Shown here piece by piece: positions 53,045-63,071 of a DNA stretch of 64,000 nt (positions are counted from its first letter, which is position 1; each line of letters opens with the position of its first letter). The DNA is from Thalassospira lucentensis (lineage in GTDB: Bacteria; Pseudomonadota; Alphaproteobacteria; Rhodospirillales; Thalassospiraceae), in NCBI RefSeq assembly GCF_032921865.1, contig NZ_CP136684.1:478501-542500 (forward strand). Reading direction: 5' to 3'. The notes beneath the pieces were generated by a model. It ran no database searches, was not told where the DNA came from, and saw only the letters and a list, made by a program, of their open reading frames with translations. Both the position numbers and the translations under genes were made by a program.

Positions 53045-54346
53045 TCAGCCGTTCATTTTCTGCGGAAGCCAGGTGGCGATTTCGGGGAAGACCGTAATCA
53101 GCAAAACCGCCAGCAACAGCAGGAAGAAGAACGGCAGGGAAGCCAGCGCAATGGAAAACAGGTTTTTGCCTGTCAGCCCTTGCAGAACGAAAAGGTTGAA
53201 ACCGACCGGTGGGGTGATCTGCGACATTTCGACCACCAGCACCACATAGATGCCAAACCACAAAAGATCGATCCCGGCGGCCTGCACCATCGGCAGGATC
53301 ACCGACGTGGTCAGAACCACCACCGAAATCCCGTCAAGGAAGCAGCCCAGCACGATAAAGAACACCGTCAGTGCCGCGAGAAGCGCATAGGGCGAAAGGT
53401 TCATTTCCGCGATCCATGCCGCAAGCTCGCGCGGAATGCCGGTAAAGCCCATGGTGACGGTCAACACCGCCGCCCCGGCAAGGATGAAACCGATCATGCA
53501 CGATGTGCGCGTCGCCCCCATCAGGCCGTCGATAAAGCTTGCCCAATTCAGCGACCCGCTGATCGCAGAGAGGATCAGCGCACCAACCACGCCAAAGGCC
53601 GCGGCCTCCGTCGGGGTGGCAATCCCGCCATAGATCGACCCGATCACCGCAGCAATCAGCGCGATCACCGGGATCAGGCGACCGGACGCCCGGACTTTCT
53701 CGACAAAGCTGTATACCGGCCCGGCAGGCGGCATCTTGTCCTTGTTGATCGTCGCCCAGATCATGACAAAGCCCATGAACAGGATGATCAGCATCGCACC
53801 AGGCAGGATGCCGGCAATAAACAGGCGTGCAATCGAAAGCTCGGCCGAAACCCCGTAAACAATCAGAATGATCGACGGCGGGATCAGAAGGCCAAGCGTA
53901 CCGGAACCCGCAAGCGTGCCAAGGATCAGCTTGTCGGCATAGCCCTGCTTGCGCAGTTCCGGGATCGACATCCGGCCAATCGTGGCCGCCGTTGCCGCCG
54001 ACGAACCTGATACAGCGGCAAAAATCCCGCAGCCCAGAATATTGACATGCAGCAACCGCCCCGGAAGCTTGTTCAGCCACGGCGCAAGACCGGTGAACAT
54101 GTCCTCGGACAGCCGCGACCGGAACAGGATTTCACCCATCCAGATAAACAGCGGCAGCGGTGCCAGCGACCAGCTTGCAAGCCCCGACCACGCGGTCGTC
54201 GCGATGATCGGTCCGGTCTGCGCGCTGGTAAAAAACTCAAGTCCGATGACACCAACCGCAAACAGCGACAATGCCACCCAAAGCCCCGCCCCAAGGAACA
54301 GGAACATGATCCCCATAAGGATCAGGCCGATTTCAAGTACACCCAT
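53045..54346 (-). CDS. TRAP transporter large permease (DctM)
   Basis: The 433-residue protein has about twelve membrane segments and the DctM landmarks FAAVSGSSAATAATIGRMSIPELRKQGY, GSGTLGLLIPPSIILIVYG and IYGGIATPTEAAAFGVVGAL. It forms the ion-driven channel of a tripartite transporter. It starts 10 bases after the dctQ stop codon, with AGGGGGA overlapping that stop codon, and precedes the hydantoinase gene by 68 bases. Confidence 0.95.
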   Translation of the reverse strand: MGVLEIGLILMGIMFLFLGAGLWVALSLFAVGVIGLEFFTSAQTGPIIATTAWSGLASWSLAPLPLFIWMGEILFRSRLSEDMFTGLAPWLNKLPGRLLHVNILGCGIFAAVSGSSAATAATIGRMSIPELRKQGYADKLILGTLAGSGTLGLLIPPSIILIVYGVSAELSIARLFIAGILPGAMLIILFMGFVMIWATINKDKMPPAGPVYSFVEKVRASGRLIPVIALIAAVIGSIYGGIATPTEAAAFGVVGALILSAISGSLNWASFIDGLMGATRTSCMIGFILAGAAVLTVTMGFTGIPRELAAWIAEMNLSPYALLAALTVFFIVLGCFLDGISVVVLTTSVILPMVQAAGIDLLWFGIYVVLVVEMSQITPPVGFNLFVLQGLTGKNLFSIALASLPFFFLLLLAVLLITVFPEIATWLPQKMNG

Positions 54347-54356
54347 GACCGTCCCC

Positions 54357-54869
54357 CTATTCCGTCAGTTCGCTGGTTTCGCGCGTGGCAAAGCCGGGCT
54401 GCTGACCGCGTGCCACGTCGAACAATGCCTCAAGCATGGCGATGGTAAAAACAGCCAGTCCAAGCGCCATGGCGGCCTGCGGAATCCAAAGCGGAAATGC
54501 CAGAACACCGGGCGACGTATCGCCATACGAAAAACTTTCCTCTGCCAGAACCGCCATCCAGTAGGCGAAATACCCGCCAAGGAAACTTGCCAGCGCCAGC
54601 GTAATGGTCTCAACCACCCGGCGGACACCGCCCTTAAGATGGGATAACACGATCAGAACCCGGATGTGGGTGCCCGCCCGAAGTGCCGGACCAAGCGCCA
54701 GGAACGTCCCCGCCGCAAGCGAGAAACCGGCAAGTTCATTGGCATCATGCACGGCAATTCCAAAGAACCGGCCCAGCGACGACGCCAGGATCAGCAATGC
54801 GATGGCAACCAGAAAAATGGCTGCTAGCCCCGCACTGAATTTGAACAAATAATCTAATGATCTGCGCAC
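54357..54869 (-). CDS. TRAP transporter small permease (DctQ)
   Basis: The 170-residue protein has four membrane segments, with the family's LGRFFGIAVHDANELAGFSLAAGTFLALGPALRAGTHIRV stretch, including the Arg-Ala-Gly-Thr-His-Ile-Arg turn. It pairs with DctM. It is separated from the receptor gene by a hairpin-bearing gap of 127 bases and probably receives less transcription than the receptor. Confidence 0.92.
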   Translation of the reverse strand: MRRSLDYLFKFSAGLAAIFLVAIALLILASSLGRFFGIAVHDANELAGFSLAAGTFLALGPALRAGTHIRVLIVLSHLKGGVRRVVETITLALASFLGGYFAYWMAVLAEESFSYGDTSPGVLAFPLWIPQAAMALGLAVFTIAMLEALFDVARGQQPGFATRETSELTE

Positions 54870-54950
54870 AGCAGTCCCCTTTCCGCCCGCGGGATTTCCC
54901 AGTGGTGGCTGACAATACGGACAGTCATATCATGAATTTCGGCGGGGCGT

Positions 54951-54980
54951 CCCGATCCGGGCATTTTCACCCGGATCGGG
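54951..54980 (-). terminator. Hairpin between dctP-type and dctQ-type genes
   Basis: A perfect 11-base stem (CCCGATCCGGG with CCCGGATCGGG) and an 8-base loop begin 16 bases after the receptor stop codon. There is no T run, so it more likely protects the 3' end of the receptor message or weakly attenuates than terminates fully. Confidence 0.65.
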
Positions 54981-54996
54981 AAACGTGGTTTCGCGC

Positions 54997-55971
54997 TTAC
55001 TTCTTGAAGGCGTCGATGATGGCAGCCCCGGTATCACCGGCTTCGGCCTGCCAATCGGCAACCATCTGTTCGCCAACCTTGGCAAGACCGGCTTTCAGCT
55101 CGGCACTCGGTGCGGCAACATTCATGCCGTTATCGGCAAGAACCTTTTTCTGCGCGTCGGTTTCGGCCATGCTCATTTCCCAGCCACGGGTTTCGGCTTT
55201 GGCGGCTGCGTCCATGACGGCTTTCTGAACTTCCGGCGACAGACCGTCGAACGACTTGGCATTGACGATCACCATGTTTTTCGGAAGCCATGCCTGAACG
55301 TCATAGAAGTTTTCGACAAAGTCCCATGCCTTGGAATTCGCACCGGTCGAGGGCGAGGTCATCATCGCTTCGACAATGCCGGTCGCAAAGGCGGTCGGGA
55401 TTTCCGGAACTTCAACCTGGGTGCCGACCATGCCGGTCAGATCAGCCAGTTTCGAGGTCGCGGCATTATAGGCGCGGAATTTAAGACCTTTGAGGTCTTC
55501 AACCGTGTTGACCGGCTTCGCGGTATAAAGACCCTGTGCCGGCCATGCGACGGCATAAAGAACCTTCAGGCCATCCGCCGCCAGCTTTTCCTCAACCGCC
55601 GGGCGCGAAGCTTCCCAAAGCTTTTTGGCTTCGTCATAGCTGGTCGCAAGGAACGGGATCGCGTCAACGCCGTAAACCGGGTCTTCGTTCGCCAGAAGCG
55701 AAATCAGGGTTTCACCGGCCGGAACCAGACCGCGCTGCACCGAACGTTTGATGTCCGGGTGTTTGAACAGCGAACCACCGGAATGAACCGTGATTTCAAG
55801 TTCACCGCCGGTCGCTTCTTTCACGTCCTTGGCAAATTCGATGATGTTCTGGGTGTGGAATGTCGCATCCGGATACGGGGTCGCCATATCCCATTTTTCG
55901 GCTGCCATGGCAAAACCGGCCGACATGGTCATCGCGGCAACTGCAACGGTGGAAAGTGCCTTTTTAAGCAT
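54997..55971 (-). CDS. TRAP transporter solute receptor (DctP family)
   Basis: A signal peptide (MLKKALSTVAVAAMTMSAGFAM) is cleaved near Ala-Met-Ala-Ala. The mature protein shows the DctP fold: WDMATPYPDATFHTQNIIEFAKDV, VQRGLVPAGETLISLLANEDPVYGVDAIPFL, and VEDLKGLKFRAYNAATSKLADLTGMVGTQVEVPEIPTAF with the conserved arginine that binds a carboxylate. The 324-residue length is normal. Its ligand is probably the substrate of the fused hydantoinase/5-oxoprolinase, for example 5-oxoproline; this is inferred from the operon. Confidence 0.94.
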   Translation of the reverse strand: MLKKALSTVAVAAMTMSAGFAMAAEKWDMATPYPDATFHTQNIIEFAKDVKEATGGELEITVHSGGSLFKHPDIKRSVQRGLVPAGETLISLLANEDPVYGVDAIPFLATSYDEAKKLWEASRPAVEEKLAADGLKVLYAVAWPAQGLYTAKPVNTVEDLKGLKFRAYNAATSKLADLTGMVGTQVEVPEIPTAFATGIVEAMMTSPSTGANSKAWDFVENFYDVQAWLPKNMVIVNAKSFDGLSPEVQKAVMDAAAKAETRGWEMSMAETDAQKKVLADNGMNVAAPSAELKAGLAKVGEQMVADWQAEAGDTGAAIIDAFKK

Positions 55972-56242
55972 CAGTCAAGTCTCCCTGTGTGTGATGAGGC
56001 CGACATGCATTTTCGCGCGCATCTCGTGACTCCGAAGTAGCCTCCCAACAGAACGGTCACATTTTACTGATAAATTGTCAATGTTGTTTCATGGCTGATA
56101 TGCATAATGCGGGAAACTACGCAGGATATTTTATCGGCATTGCCCCACCCGAACGCCGATCAGAACGCCCCACCAATATGATATTCCTCGATTTATGGCC
56201 GTGTGCTAGTGTCCCGGCAAATAACAAACAGGGAGAAAGCCC

Positions 56243-56992
56243 GTGCAGGATCTTTCGGGGAAATCGGTCTGGATCACCGGTGCCGGTAGCGGCATTGGCG
56301 AGGCCATTGCAAAATCGCTTGCCGCGGCGGGCGCACAGGTCGCCCTGTCTGCACGGCGCGAAGAAGCCCTTCAGAAGGTCGCAAACGAAATCACCTCAGA
56401 TGGCGGAAAGGTCGAAATCCACCCGCTTGATATCAGCAACAGCGATCAGGTCGCGGACGCCGCGCGCAACATTCAGGCGTCCATGGGCAAAATCAATGTC
56501 CTGATCAATTGTGCTGGCATGAACAGCCCCAAACGGCACTGGCGCGACCTTGATATCGCCGACTGGCACCGCATCGTCGCGGTCAATCTCAATGGTGTCG
56601 CCAACACGGTTTGCGCGACCCTGCCCCTTATGCGCGCGCAAAAGGACGGGCTGATCATCAATATTGCATCCTGGGCGGCAAAGCATGAATTCCCTGTCGC
56701 CGGACCGGCCTATGTCGCCTCCAAACGCGGCGTTGTCGACCTGTCGCACAGCATCAATCAGGAAGAAATGCACAACAATATCCGGTGCTGCTGCATAAGC
56801 CCCGGCGAAGTCGCCACCCCGATCCTTGATCAGCGCCCCGTCCCGATCAAAGAAGACGAACGCGCCCTGATGCTAAAGCCCGACGATCTGGCCGACATGG
56901 TCACCTATGTCGTCGCCGCCCCGGCACGGATCTGCTTCAACGAAATCATCATGTCTCCGACCCATAACCGGACCCTTCTGCCGCAGCCCTAA
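56243..56992 (+). CDS. Short-chain dehydrogenase/reductase (SDR), 249 aa
   Basis: The GTG start at 56243 has GGGAG nine bases before it. The protein has the Rossmann TGAGSGIG cofactor site at residues 13-20, the INCAG structural motif, a catalytic serine region (IINIASWAA), and the Tyr-x-x-x-Lys active pair in YVASKRG. The first basic residues after the second strand (ARREE) suggest NADP(H). Substrate unknown. It is divergent from the dctP gene and faces the MarR-type gene, so it probably belongs to the same catabolic locus. Confidence 0.92.
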   Translation: MQDLSGKSVWITGAGSGIGEAIAKSLAAAGAQVALSARREEALQKVANEITSDGGKVEIHPLDISNSDQVADAARNIQASMGKINVLINCAGMNSPKRHWRDLDIADWHRIVAVNLNGVANTVCATLPLMRAQKDGLIINIASWAAKHEFPVAGPAYVASKRGVVDLSHSINQEEMHNNIRCCCISPGEVATPILDQRPVPIKEDERALMLKPDDLADMVTYVVAAPARICFNEIIMSPTHNRTLLPQP

Positions 56993-57020
56993 GGTCGGGA
57001 CGCCCGAACACGCAGACAAG

Positions 57021-57056
57021 AAAAAGGCAGCCCCGATAACCATCGCGCTGCCTTTT
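57021..57056. terminator. Bidirectional rho-independent terminator
   Basis: AAAAGGCAG (57022-57030) pairs with CTGCCTTTT (57048-57056) across a 17-base loop between the converging SDR and MarR-type genes. Confidence 0.75.
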
Positions 57057-57085
57057 GTCTGCTCTTCAGAAACTCTGGAAGTTAA

Positions 57086-57595
57086 TCACATCGCACTCGC
57101 CGCACGCGATGCCTGATCATAAACGCCCGAAATCGCGCGCAGCGTCTTGGCCACATCGCCGACTTCCTCATGATTGACGCCCAGCCGCTGGAACGTCTCG
57201 ATCAGGCAGGCCTCGCGGACGTCACGGTATTTCTGGCACATTTCGCGGCCTTCCTTGGTCGTCGAATAATGCACTTCCTTGCCGCGCTTGATCCCGTCAA
57301 CCAGACCCAGCTTGCGCAGTTTCTTAAGCGAGTAATTCACCAGATGGCTGTCTTCGACATTCAGAACGAAACAAACCTCCGACAGGCTCTTTTCCCGTTC
57401 GCGTGAATTGACGTTATGCAGAACAAGGATATCAAGCACCGAAACATCGGGCATGCCTGCGGCCCGCATGCACCGCACCATCCAGCGGTTAAACGCATTA
57501 CCCGACAGGATCAGGGCAAATTCAAGCTCGGAAAGCTCGGCGGCACGTTCCGATACAAGATGCGATGATGATACAATACGTGGTTTGTCGGTCAT
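57086..57595 (-). CDS. MarR-type winged-helix regulator, 169 aa
   Basis: The ATG at 57595 (MTDKPRIVSS) has CAGGAA six bases before it; an earlier start is less likely. The winged helix covers SVLDILVLHNVNSREREKSLSEVCFVLNVEDSHLVNYSLKKLRKLGLVDGIKRGKEVHYSTTKEGREMC divided over residues 65-140. Such proteins repress nearby genes until a small acid or phenolic ligand binds. The location beside the TRAP/hydantoinase operon and the SDR gene suggests control of that locus; no operator was identified. Confidence 0.88.
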   Translation of the reverse strand: MTDKPRIVSSSHLVSERAAELSELEFALILSGNAFNRWMVRCMRAAGMPDVSVLDILVLHNVNSREREKSLSEVCFVLNVEDSHLVNYSLKKLRKLGLVDGIKRGKEVHYSTTKEGREMCQKYRDVREACLIETFQRLGVNHEEVGDVAKTLRAISGVYDQASRAASAM

Positions 57596-57677
57596 GCGGC
57601 GTTCCTGAAATCCCGTTGTTAACTTTCGCGATGCGCTTTGTGGCATTCACTTATACGCTTTGTCGGGATTTTATCGC

Positions 57678-57708
57678 AAAAAAAGCAGCCTGGACAAGCC
57701 CAGGCTGC
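57678..57708 (-). terminator. Rho-independent terminator after the first chemoreceptor gene
   Basis: GCAGCCTGG (57685-57693) pairs with CCAGGCTGC (57700-57708), followed by seven T on the minus strand. It lies 24 bases after the stop codon. Confidence 0.88.
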
Positions 57709-57731
57709 ATATCATTGCCGACATTTCGTTA

Positions 57732-59696
57732 TCAAAGTGATCGCATCCGTTCCAGGAACCCGTCAATCTGACCGCGCAAATTGCCGCTTTGGGTGCCAAG
57801 ATTATCGGCCGAACCATGCACGTCATTGGCGGCAACGTTGGTTTCCGCCACCGCTGCCGACACGCCCTGCATGGCCGCTGATATTTCCTCGGTCCCGGCG
57901 GCGGCCTGTTCGACATTCTGCGAAATCTCGCTGGTCGCAACCGTCTGCTGTTCGACCGCGGCGGCAACCGCAGCCGCCCGTTCGCTGATATCGGAAATCA
58001 TCCGGACGATCTCGTCAATCGCTTCGACGGCCAATCCCGTCGCCTGCTGGATACCATTAATCTGGCTGGTGATTTCATCGGTGGCCTTCGCGGTCTGATT
58101 GGCAAGGTTCTTGACCTCGCTTGCCACAACCGCAAATCCCTTGCCGGCATCGCCTGCACGGGCGGCCTCGATGGTGGCATTAAGCGCCAGAAGGTTTGTC
58201 TGCCCGGCGATATCGCTGATCAGGCCGATCACTTCCCCGATCTTGAGCGCCGCATCATTAAGCCCCTGAATGTTTTCATTGGTATGGCGCGCGCGTTCGG
58301 TTGCCGATTGCGCCATGTTCGATGTTTCGCTGACCTGCCCGGAAATCTCGTTGATGGATGCCGCAAGCTCGGTCGCGGCCGTCGCGACAAGCTGCACGTT
58401 TGAGGATGCTTCCTCGGTCCCCGATGACACCGCCATCGACTGGCTTGCCGCCGTATCGGCACTGCGCCGAAGCACGTTTGACACCTGATGAAGCTGTTCG
58501 ACCGCAACACCGACCTCGGCCATGACGGAAACCACCGCCTGATCAAATTCGCGGATATACTGTTCCTGCGTTTCCATGCGTTTGCGCCGACGCTCGTCCG
58601 CCTCGCGCTGGGCCGCTTCAAGCTTGACCCGCTCGATCCCGTTTTCCCGAAACACCAGAACCGCCCGCCCCATCGTGCCGATTTCATCCGCCCGATTGAC
58701 TTCATTGATCTCGACATCAAAATCGTTATCGGCAAGCCGCGTCATTTTGCCGGTCAGCCCGGTAATCGCCCGCACAATCGCCTTCGACAGCAAGATCGAC
58801 AGCACCAGCAACGCCAGTGCGCCAACCACAAACATCACCACCGTCGTGATCAGGCTGCGGCGCGAAATCGCCTCAGCCTCGGCCTTCATTGCGGTTGCGA
58901 TGGCCGAAATATCGGCACTGAGCTGTTCCAGAACCGGCTCGGCTTCGGCGTAATAGTCACTCAGCTTGCCCAGTTCTTCCTCGCGCTGAAGGATCCCCGC
59001 CGCCAGCGCCTTGAAATCCGCGACATAGGATTTCATCAGATCGGTGATCTTCTGCTTTTCATCTGCCGGGATACTGTCCGCCGCTGCCAGTGCCGGGCCA
59101 AATTCCGCCAGACGGGCATCAATACGTTCGACATATCTCGGATCGATCCGCGCCAGGAAATCCTTCTCGTGACGGCGCATCATCAACATGATGATCGTCA
59201 GCTTGTCGGCCTCGTATTTCGCAAGCGCTTCTTCAACATTATGAACCGATCCGCGCAGGCTGCCCAAAAGACCGCTTTCCTCGTTCAGCCCGATTTCGCG
59301 TTGCAGATTGGCAATGGTGCGAAATTCGGCGGCATAATTGTCAAACGACGTTTCGATCATCGCAATTTCGCTGTCAAACCGGTCAAGCGCCGGGTCTGCG
59401 GCCAGTGCTTTCAGGCCGCTTTGAACGGTTGCAACGGTTTCGGCATGGGCGGCGACGTATTTTTCATCCAGCCGCAACAGGAAATCCTTCTCGCGTCGCC
59501 GCGCATTCAGAAATTCGCGCGCGATCCCGTCAACAACCAACCGGTCCTCAAGCGCCTGTTCTGCCTGCACTTCGGCGGTCTGCCGCTGATTGTCCGCCAC
59601 AAACAGGACCACGGCAACGATGGCAAAAATCGATAATGCCGCCACCCCGATCAACGAGATTTGATAAATCAGCTTCATACGCGATAGAAAATTCAT
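57732..59696 (-). CDS. Methyl-accepting chemotaxis protein with HBM sensor domain, 654 aa
   Basis: The start at 59696 ([17 protein letters not shown]) follows GGGGAAAGTGAC; the frame stays open upstream without protein character. A first membrane segment (residues 12-34) is followed by a helical periplasmic sensor of the HBM type, with [16 protein letters not shown] and [18 protein letters not shown]. Then come a second membrane segment, a HAMP domain, and the signalling tip [37 protein letters not shown] receptors often sense tricarboxylic acid intermediates. It has a close tandem paralogue upstream. Confidence 0.94.
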   Translation of the reverse strand: MNFLSRMKLIYQISLIGVAALSIFAIVAVVLFVADNQRQTAEVQAEQALEDRLVVDGIAREFLNARRREKDFLLRLDEKYVAAHAETVATVQSGLKALAADPALDRFDSEIAMIETSFDNYAAEFRTIANLQREIGLNEESGLLGSLRGSVHNVEEALAKYEADKLTIIMLMMRRHEKDFLARIDPRYVERIDARLAEFGPALAAADSIPADEKQKITDLMKSYVADFKALAAGILQREEELGKLSDYYAEAEPVLEQLSADISAIATAMKAEAEAISRRSLITTVVMFVVGALALLVLSILLSKAIVRAITGLTGKMTRLADNDFDVEINEVNRADEIGTMGRAVLVFRENGIERVKLEAAQREADERRRKRMETQEQYIREFDQAVVSVMAEVGVAVEQLHQVSNVLRRSADTAASQSMAVSSGTEEASSNVQLVATAATELAASINEISGQVSETSNMAQSATERARHTNENIQGLNDAALKIGEVIGLISDIAGQTNLLALNATIEAARAGDAGKGFAVVASEVKNLANQTAKATDEITSQINGIQQATGLAVEAIDEIVRMISDISERAAAVAAAVEQQTVATSEISQNVEQAAAGTEEISAAMQGVSAAVAETNVAANDVHGSADNLGTQSGNLRGQIDGFLERMRSL

Positions 59697-59902
59697 GTCA
59701 CTTTCCCCGACAGGAACAGTCAAAAGGCACAATCCACCCTTAAAAAGGTATGGAACTTGTTTGAATGGTGGGGCTTGCGGGCGAAACCGGCATCTTGTGC
59801 GCTTCTGGTCTGGCCCAATTCTGTTAATTGGGTGTCCGCCCCCCGGTTTACAGGGGGCATACACCAACCTTTTTTGTTTTCAAACATCTGCCGGAAACAG
59901 AC

Positions 59903-59936
59903 AAAAAAGGCAGTCCGGTTTCCCGAACTGCCTTTT
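59903..59936 (-). terminator. Rho-independent terminator after the second chemoreceptor gene
   Basis: AAAAGGCAGT (59905-59914) pairs with ACTGCCTTTT (59927-59936), with a short inner extension and six T on the minus strand. It separates the two tandem chemoreceptor genes, so they are probably transcribed separately. Confidence 0.82.
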
Positions 59937-59957
59937 GACGCGACATATGGCTTCTGG

Positions 59958-61952
59958 TTAAAGCGACCGCATCCTTTGCAGGAAGGTATCGATCTGGCGG
60001 CGCAATCCGCCGCTTTGATCGCCCAGATTTTCAGCCGATCCTCGCACATCGCCTGCCGCCGCATTGGTATCGGATACCGCACCCGATACGCCCTGCATGG
60101 CGGCCGAAATCTCGCTGGTGGCCGCGGCGGCCTGTTCGACATTCTGCGATATTTCACTGGTCGCAACCGTCTGCTGCTCGACCGCGGCGGCCACCGCCGA
60201 TGCCCGTTCGCTGATATCGGTGATCATGCGAACGATTTCATCAATCGCATCCACCGCCGAACGCGTTGCCTGCTGAATGCCGTTGATCTGGGCCGAAATA
60301 TCCTCGGTCGCACGCGCGGTCTGATTGGCAAGGTTCTTGACCTCGCTTGCAACCACCGCAAACCCCTTGCCCGCATCGCCTGCGCGCGCCGCCTCGATGG
60401 TCGCGTTCAACGCCAGAAGGTTGGTCTGCCCGGCAATATCGTTGATCAGCCCGATCACCTCACCAATCCGCAGGGCCGCGTCATTCAGGCCCTGGATTTC
60501 CTCATTCGTGCTTTGCGCCCGTTCGCTGGCCGATTGGGCCATGCTTGATGTTTCGGTTACCTGACCGGCGATTTCATGTATCGATGCCGAAAGCTCGGTC
60601 GCCGCCGTCGCGACAAGCTGCACGTTTGACGATGCTTCCTCGGTCCCGGCGGAAACCGCGCTGGATTGTTCGGTTGCGGTATTGGCGCTGTTGCGAAGGA
60701 CCTCGGACACCGCATGCAATTGCTCGACCGCGCTGCCAACCGCCGTCATCATCGTGACGACCTCGGTATCAAATTCGCGGATATAGCTTTCCTGCGTTTC
60801 AAACCGCTTGCGCTGGGCTTCTTCGGCGGCGCGCTGATCGGCTTCCAGTTTCTGGCGTTCCACCCCGTTTTCACGAAACACCAGAACCGCACGTGCCATT
60901 TCGCCGATTTCATCCTTGCGGTCGACCTCGCCCAGATCGACGTCAAAATCGTTCCCGGCAAGCCGTGTCATTTTGCCGGTCAGACCGCCAATCGCATGCA
61001 CAATGGCGCGCGACAGAATGATCGAAAACACCACCAGCAACACCGCACCAACCACAAAAATCCCGATGGTCATCATCAGGGCGGATTGCGCGATCTGTTC
61101 GGCTTCTTTCTGGATACGTACCACATTGGCCCCGATATCGGCACCAAGCTGTTCAAGAACCGGTTCGGCACTGCTGTAATGCGTGCTGAGTTCCGCAAGC
61201 GCCTCTTCACGCAGCAGCATCGTCGCCGACAGGGTTTTGAAATCATCGACATAGGATTTCATCAAATCCGACATCGATGCCTTCTTGTCGTCCTTGATGC
61301 TGGTTGCGGCATTTAATGCCTTCAAAAAGTCGGCCAGCCGGTTATCCATCTGTGTGATGATTTCGGGGTCGGGATGTGTAAGGAAATCCTTCTCAAGGCT
61401 GCGCATCATCAACATGATCATCGACATGTCCTTGGTCTGGCTCAGCCCCAGCATCGCCTCGAATTTGGCAACTTCGGCCAACGCATTTTCGATGTTCCGT
61501 GCGGCCGTATGCAGGCTGCCCAAAAGCCCGCTTTCACCATCCAGCCCGATATCACGTTGCAGGGCGACGGCTTTTTCAAATGCCGCCGCATAATTGTTGA
61601 ATGCTGTGGTGATCAGATTGACATTGTCGCGGAATTCCACCAGTTGCGGGTCATTGGCAAGGGTTTCCAGACCGCTGCGAACTGCCGCAACCGTTGTCGC
61701 ATGATCGGTCACAAACTGTTCATCCAGACGCAAAAGGAAATCCTTCTCGCGTCGCCTTGCATTCAGGAATTCGCGAAATACCCGATCCACCAGAAGCTGA
61801 TCGGAAATTGCGTTGGCGGCTTCGTGCTCGGCCGATTTTCTTTGCTGGTCGCTGACAAACAAAACACCCGCGACAAAAACAAAAAGAACAAGCGCCACCA
61901 GCCCGACCAGTGAAATCTGGTAGACCAGCTTCATTCGTGACAGAAATTTCAT
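59958..61952 (-). CDS. Methyl-accepting chemotaxis protein with HBM sensor domain (tandem paralogue), 664 aa
   Basis: The ATG at 61952 ([17 protein letters not shown]) follows GGGGGAAA. The architecture is the same as the downstream receptor: membrane segment, HBM sensor ([16 protein letters not shown] and [16 protein letters not shown]), second membrane segment, HAMP, and signalling domain. The two proteins are nearly identical in the signalling half and end alike, but differ most in the sensor, as expected after duplication and change of ligand. It is about ten residues longer because of the insert [20 protein letters not shown]. Confidence 0.94.
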   Translation of the reverse strand: MKFLSRMKLVYQISLVGLVALVLFVFVAGVLFVSDQQRKSAEHEAANAISDQLLVDRVFREFLNARRREKDFLLRLDEQFVTDHATTVAAVRSGLETLANDPQLVEFRDNVNLITTAFNNYAAAFEKAVALQRDIGLDGESGLLGSLHTAARNIENALAEVAKFEAMLGLSQTKDMSMIMLMMRSLEKDFLTHPDPEIITQMDNRLADFLKALNAATSIKDDKKASMSDLMKSYVDDFKTLSATMLLREEALAELSTHYSSAEPVLEQLGADIGANVVRIQKEAEQIAQSALMMTIGIFVVGAVLLVVFSIILSRAIVHAIGGLTGKMTRLAGNDFDVDLGEVDRKDEIGEMARAVLVFRENGVERQKLEADQRAAEEAQRKRFETQESYIREFDTEVVTMMTAVGSAVEQLHAVSEVLRNSANTATEQSSAVSAGTEEASSNVQLVATAATELSASIHEIAGQVTETSSMAQSASERAQSTNEEIQGLNDAALRIGEVIGLINDIAGQTNLLALNATIEAARAGDAGKGFAVVASEVKNLANQTARATEDISAQINGIQQATRSAVDAIDEIVRMITDISERASAVAAAVEQQTVATSEISQNVEQAAAATSEISAAMQGVSGAVSDTNAAAGDVRGSAENLGDQSGGLRRQIDTFLQRMRSL

Positions 61953-62190
61953 CGTTTCCCCCGATGCAGTCTTTATCTTTGTTCATTCAACTTTGTTAAT
62001 TCAACCTTGAGCTAAAGATTGTTACGAAAAACGTAATATTCCAGATAAATATCCGAAAAAGCCTGTTTCATAGACTTAAGGACTAGTATCGTCGGCCACC
62101 CGTACTATCTAATGCGCTTTGTCTGTCGGCATCTGGCCGATACGGCGATAAATGAATGTCCTTTTCGCAACCAAGAGCCTGATCAAAAGC

Positions 62191-62964
62191 ATGAGCATCT
62201 GGGGTAAAATCATTGGCGGCACTGCGGGCTTTGCCCTTGGCGGGCCGCTTGGCGCCATTCTGGGTGCCGCGGCCGGTCATGTCGTCGACAGGATCAAGCA
62301 CAATATCCGCACCGCCCGCATCGGCGGCTATACCGGCAGTACACAGGGCAGCTTCCCCGGTGGGCAGGATGCGCGCCAGGTCGCCTTTGCCACCGCCGTG
62401 GTCGTGCTGTCGGCCAAGATGGCCAAGGTCGATGGTGTGGTATCGCGTGATGAAATCAACGCCTTCAAGCGCGTGTTTCATATCCCGCCCGGCGAGGAAA
62501 AGAATGTCGGCCGCCTGTTTGACATGGCGCGCAAGTCATCGGATGGTTTTGAACCCTACGCCCAGCAGATCGCCCTTCTGTTCCGCGGCGAACGCGCCCT
62601 TCTCGAAGGCATCCTCGAAGCGCTTTATCAGATCGCGATGGCCGATGGTGCCCTGCATCCTGCCGAAAAGGATTACCTGCACAAGGTCGCAACCATATTC
62701 GGCTTTGCCGATGTTGATTTTGATCGCGTGCATCACGCCTATACCAGCCCCGGCGGCCCCGATCCCTATGAACAGCTTGGCCTTGGCCGCGATGCCAGTG
62801 ACGATGACCTCAAGGCCGCCCATCGCAAACTGTCACGCGAAAACCATCCCGACACCCTGATCGCCAAGGGCATGCCGCCCGAATTCATCGAACAGGCAAA
62901 CGACAAGATGGCCCGTATCAATGCCGCATGGGATCAGATCCGCAAGGAACGTGGCATTCGCTAG
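62191..62964 (+). CDS. DjlA-like co-chaperone (TerB plus J domain), 257 aa
   Basis: The start at 62191 (MSIWGKIIGGTAGFALGG) gives the usual N-terminal glycine-rich membrane-associated segment. Residues about 65-165 form a TerB-like helical domain (VVVLSAKMAKVDGVVSRDEINAFKRVF and YQIAMADGALHPAEKDYLHKVA). The C-terminal J domain (PYEQLGLGRDASDDDLKAAHRKLSRENHPDTLIAKGM) keeps the His-Pro-Asp motif that stimulates DnaK. DjlA proteins are inner-membrane co-chaperones. It is followed by an ABC-F gene on the same strand. Confidence 0.93.
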   Translation: MSIWGKIIGGTAGFALGGPLGAILGAAAGHVVDRIKHNIRTARIGGYTGSTQGSFPGGQDARQVAFATAVVVLSAKMAKVDGVVSRDEINAFKRVFHIPPGEEKNVGRLFDMARKSSDGFEPYAQQIALLFRGERALLEGILEALYQIAMADGALHPAEKDYLHKVATIFGFADVDFDRVHHAYTSPGGPDPYEQLGLGRDASDDDLKAAHRKLSRENHPDTLIAKGMPPEFIEQANDKMARINAAWDQIRKERGIR

Positions 62965-63071
62965 TTTGCCACGCACATCTGCCCTGCATGCAATGATTTC
63001 CCTTGCAAGATGCCGCGATTTGCGGTTTGCAGGGGGCCAGTTTTCATGACCTCAAGCTTATCGGTTTTTCC

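Noticed and set aside
51132-53249. A 705-codon open frame on the plus strand
   Set aside because: It lies antisense to the well-supported fused hydantoinase gene and its product is His/Arg-rich with no domain pattern; long antisense frames are expected in G+C-rich DNA.
62022-62036. Small inverted repeat TTACG-AAAAA-CGTAA upstream of the second chemoreceptor gene
   Set aside because: Five-base arms in AT-rich DNA are expected by chance; too weak to call an operator.
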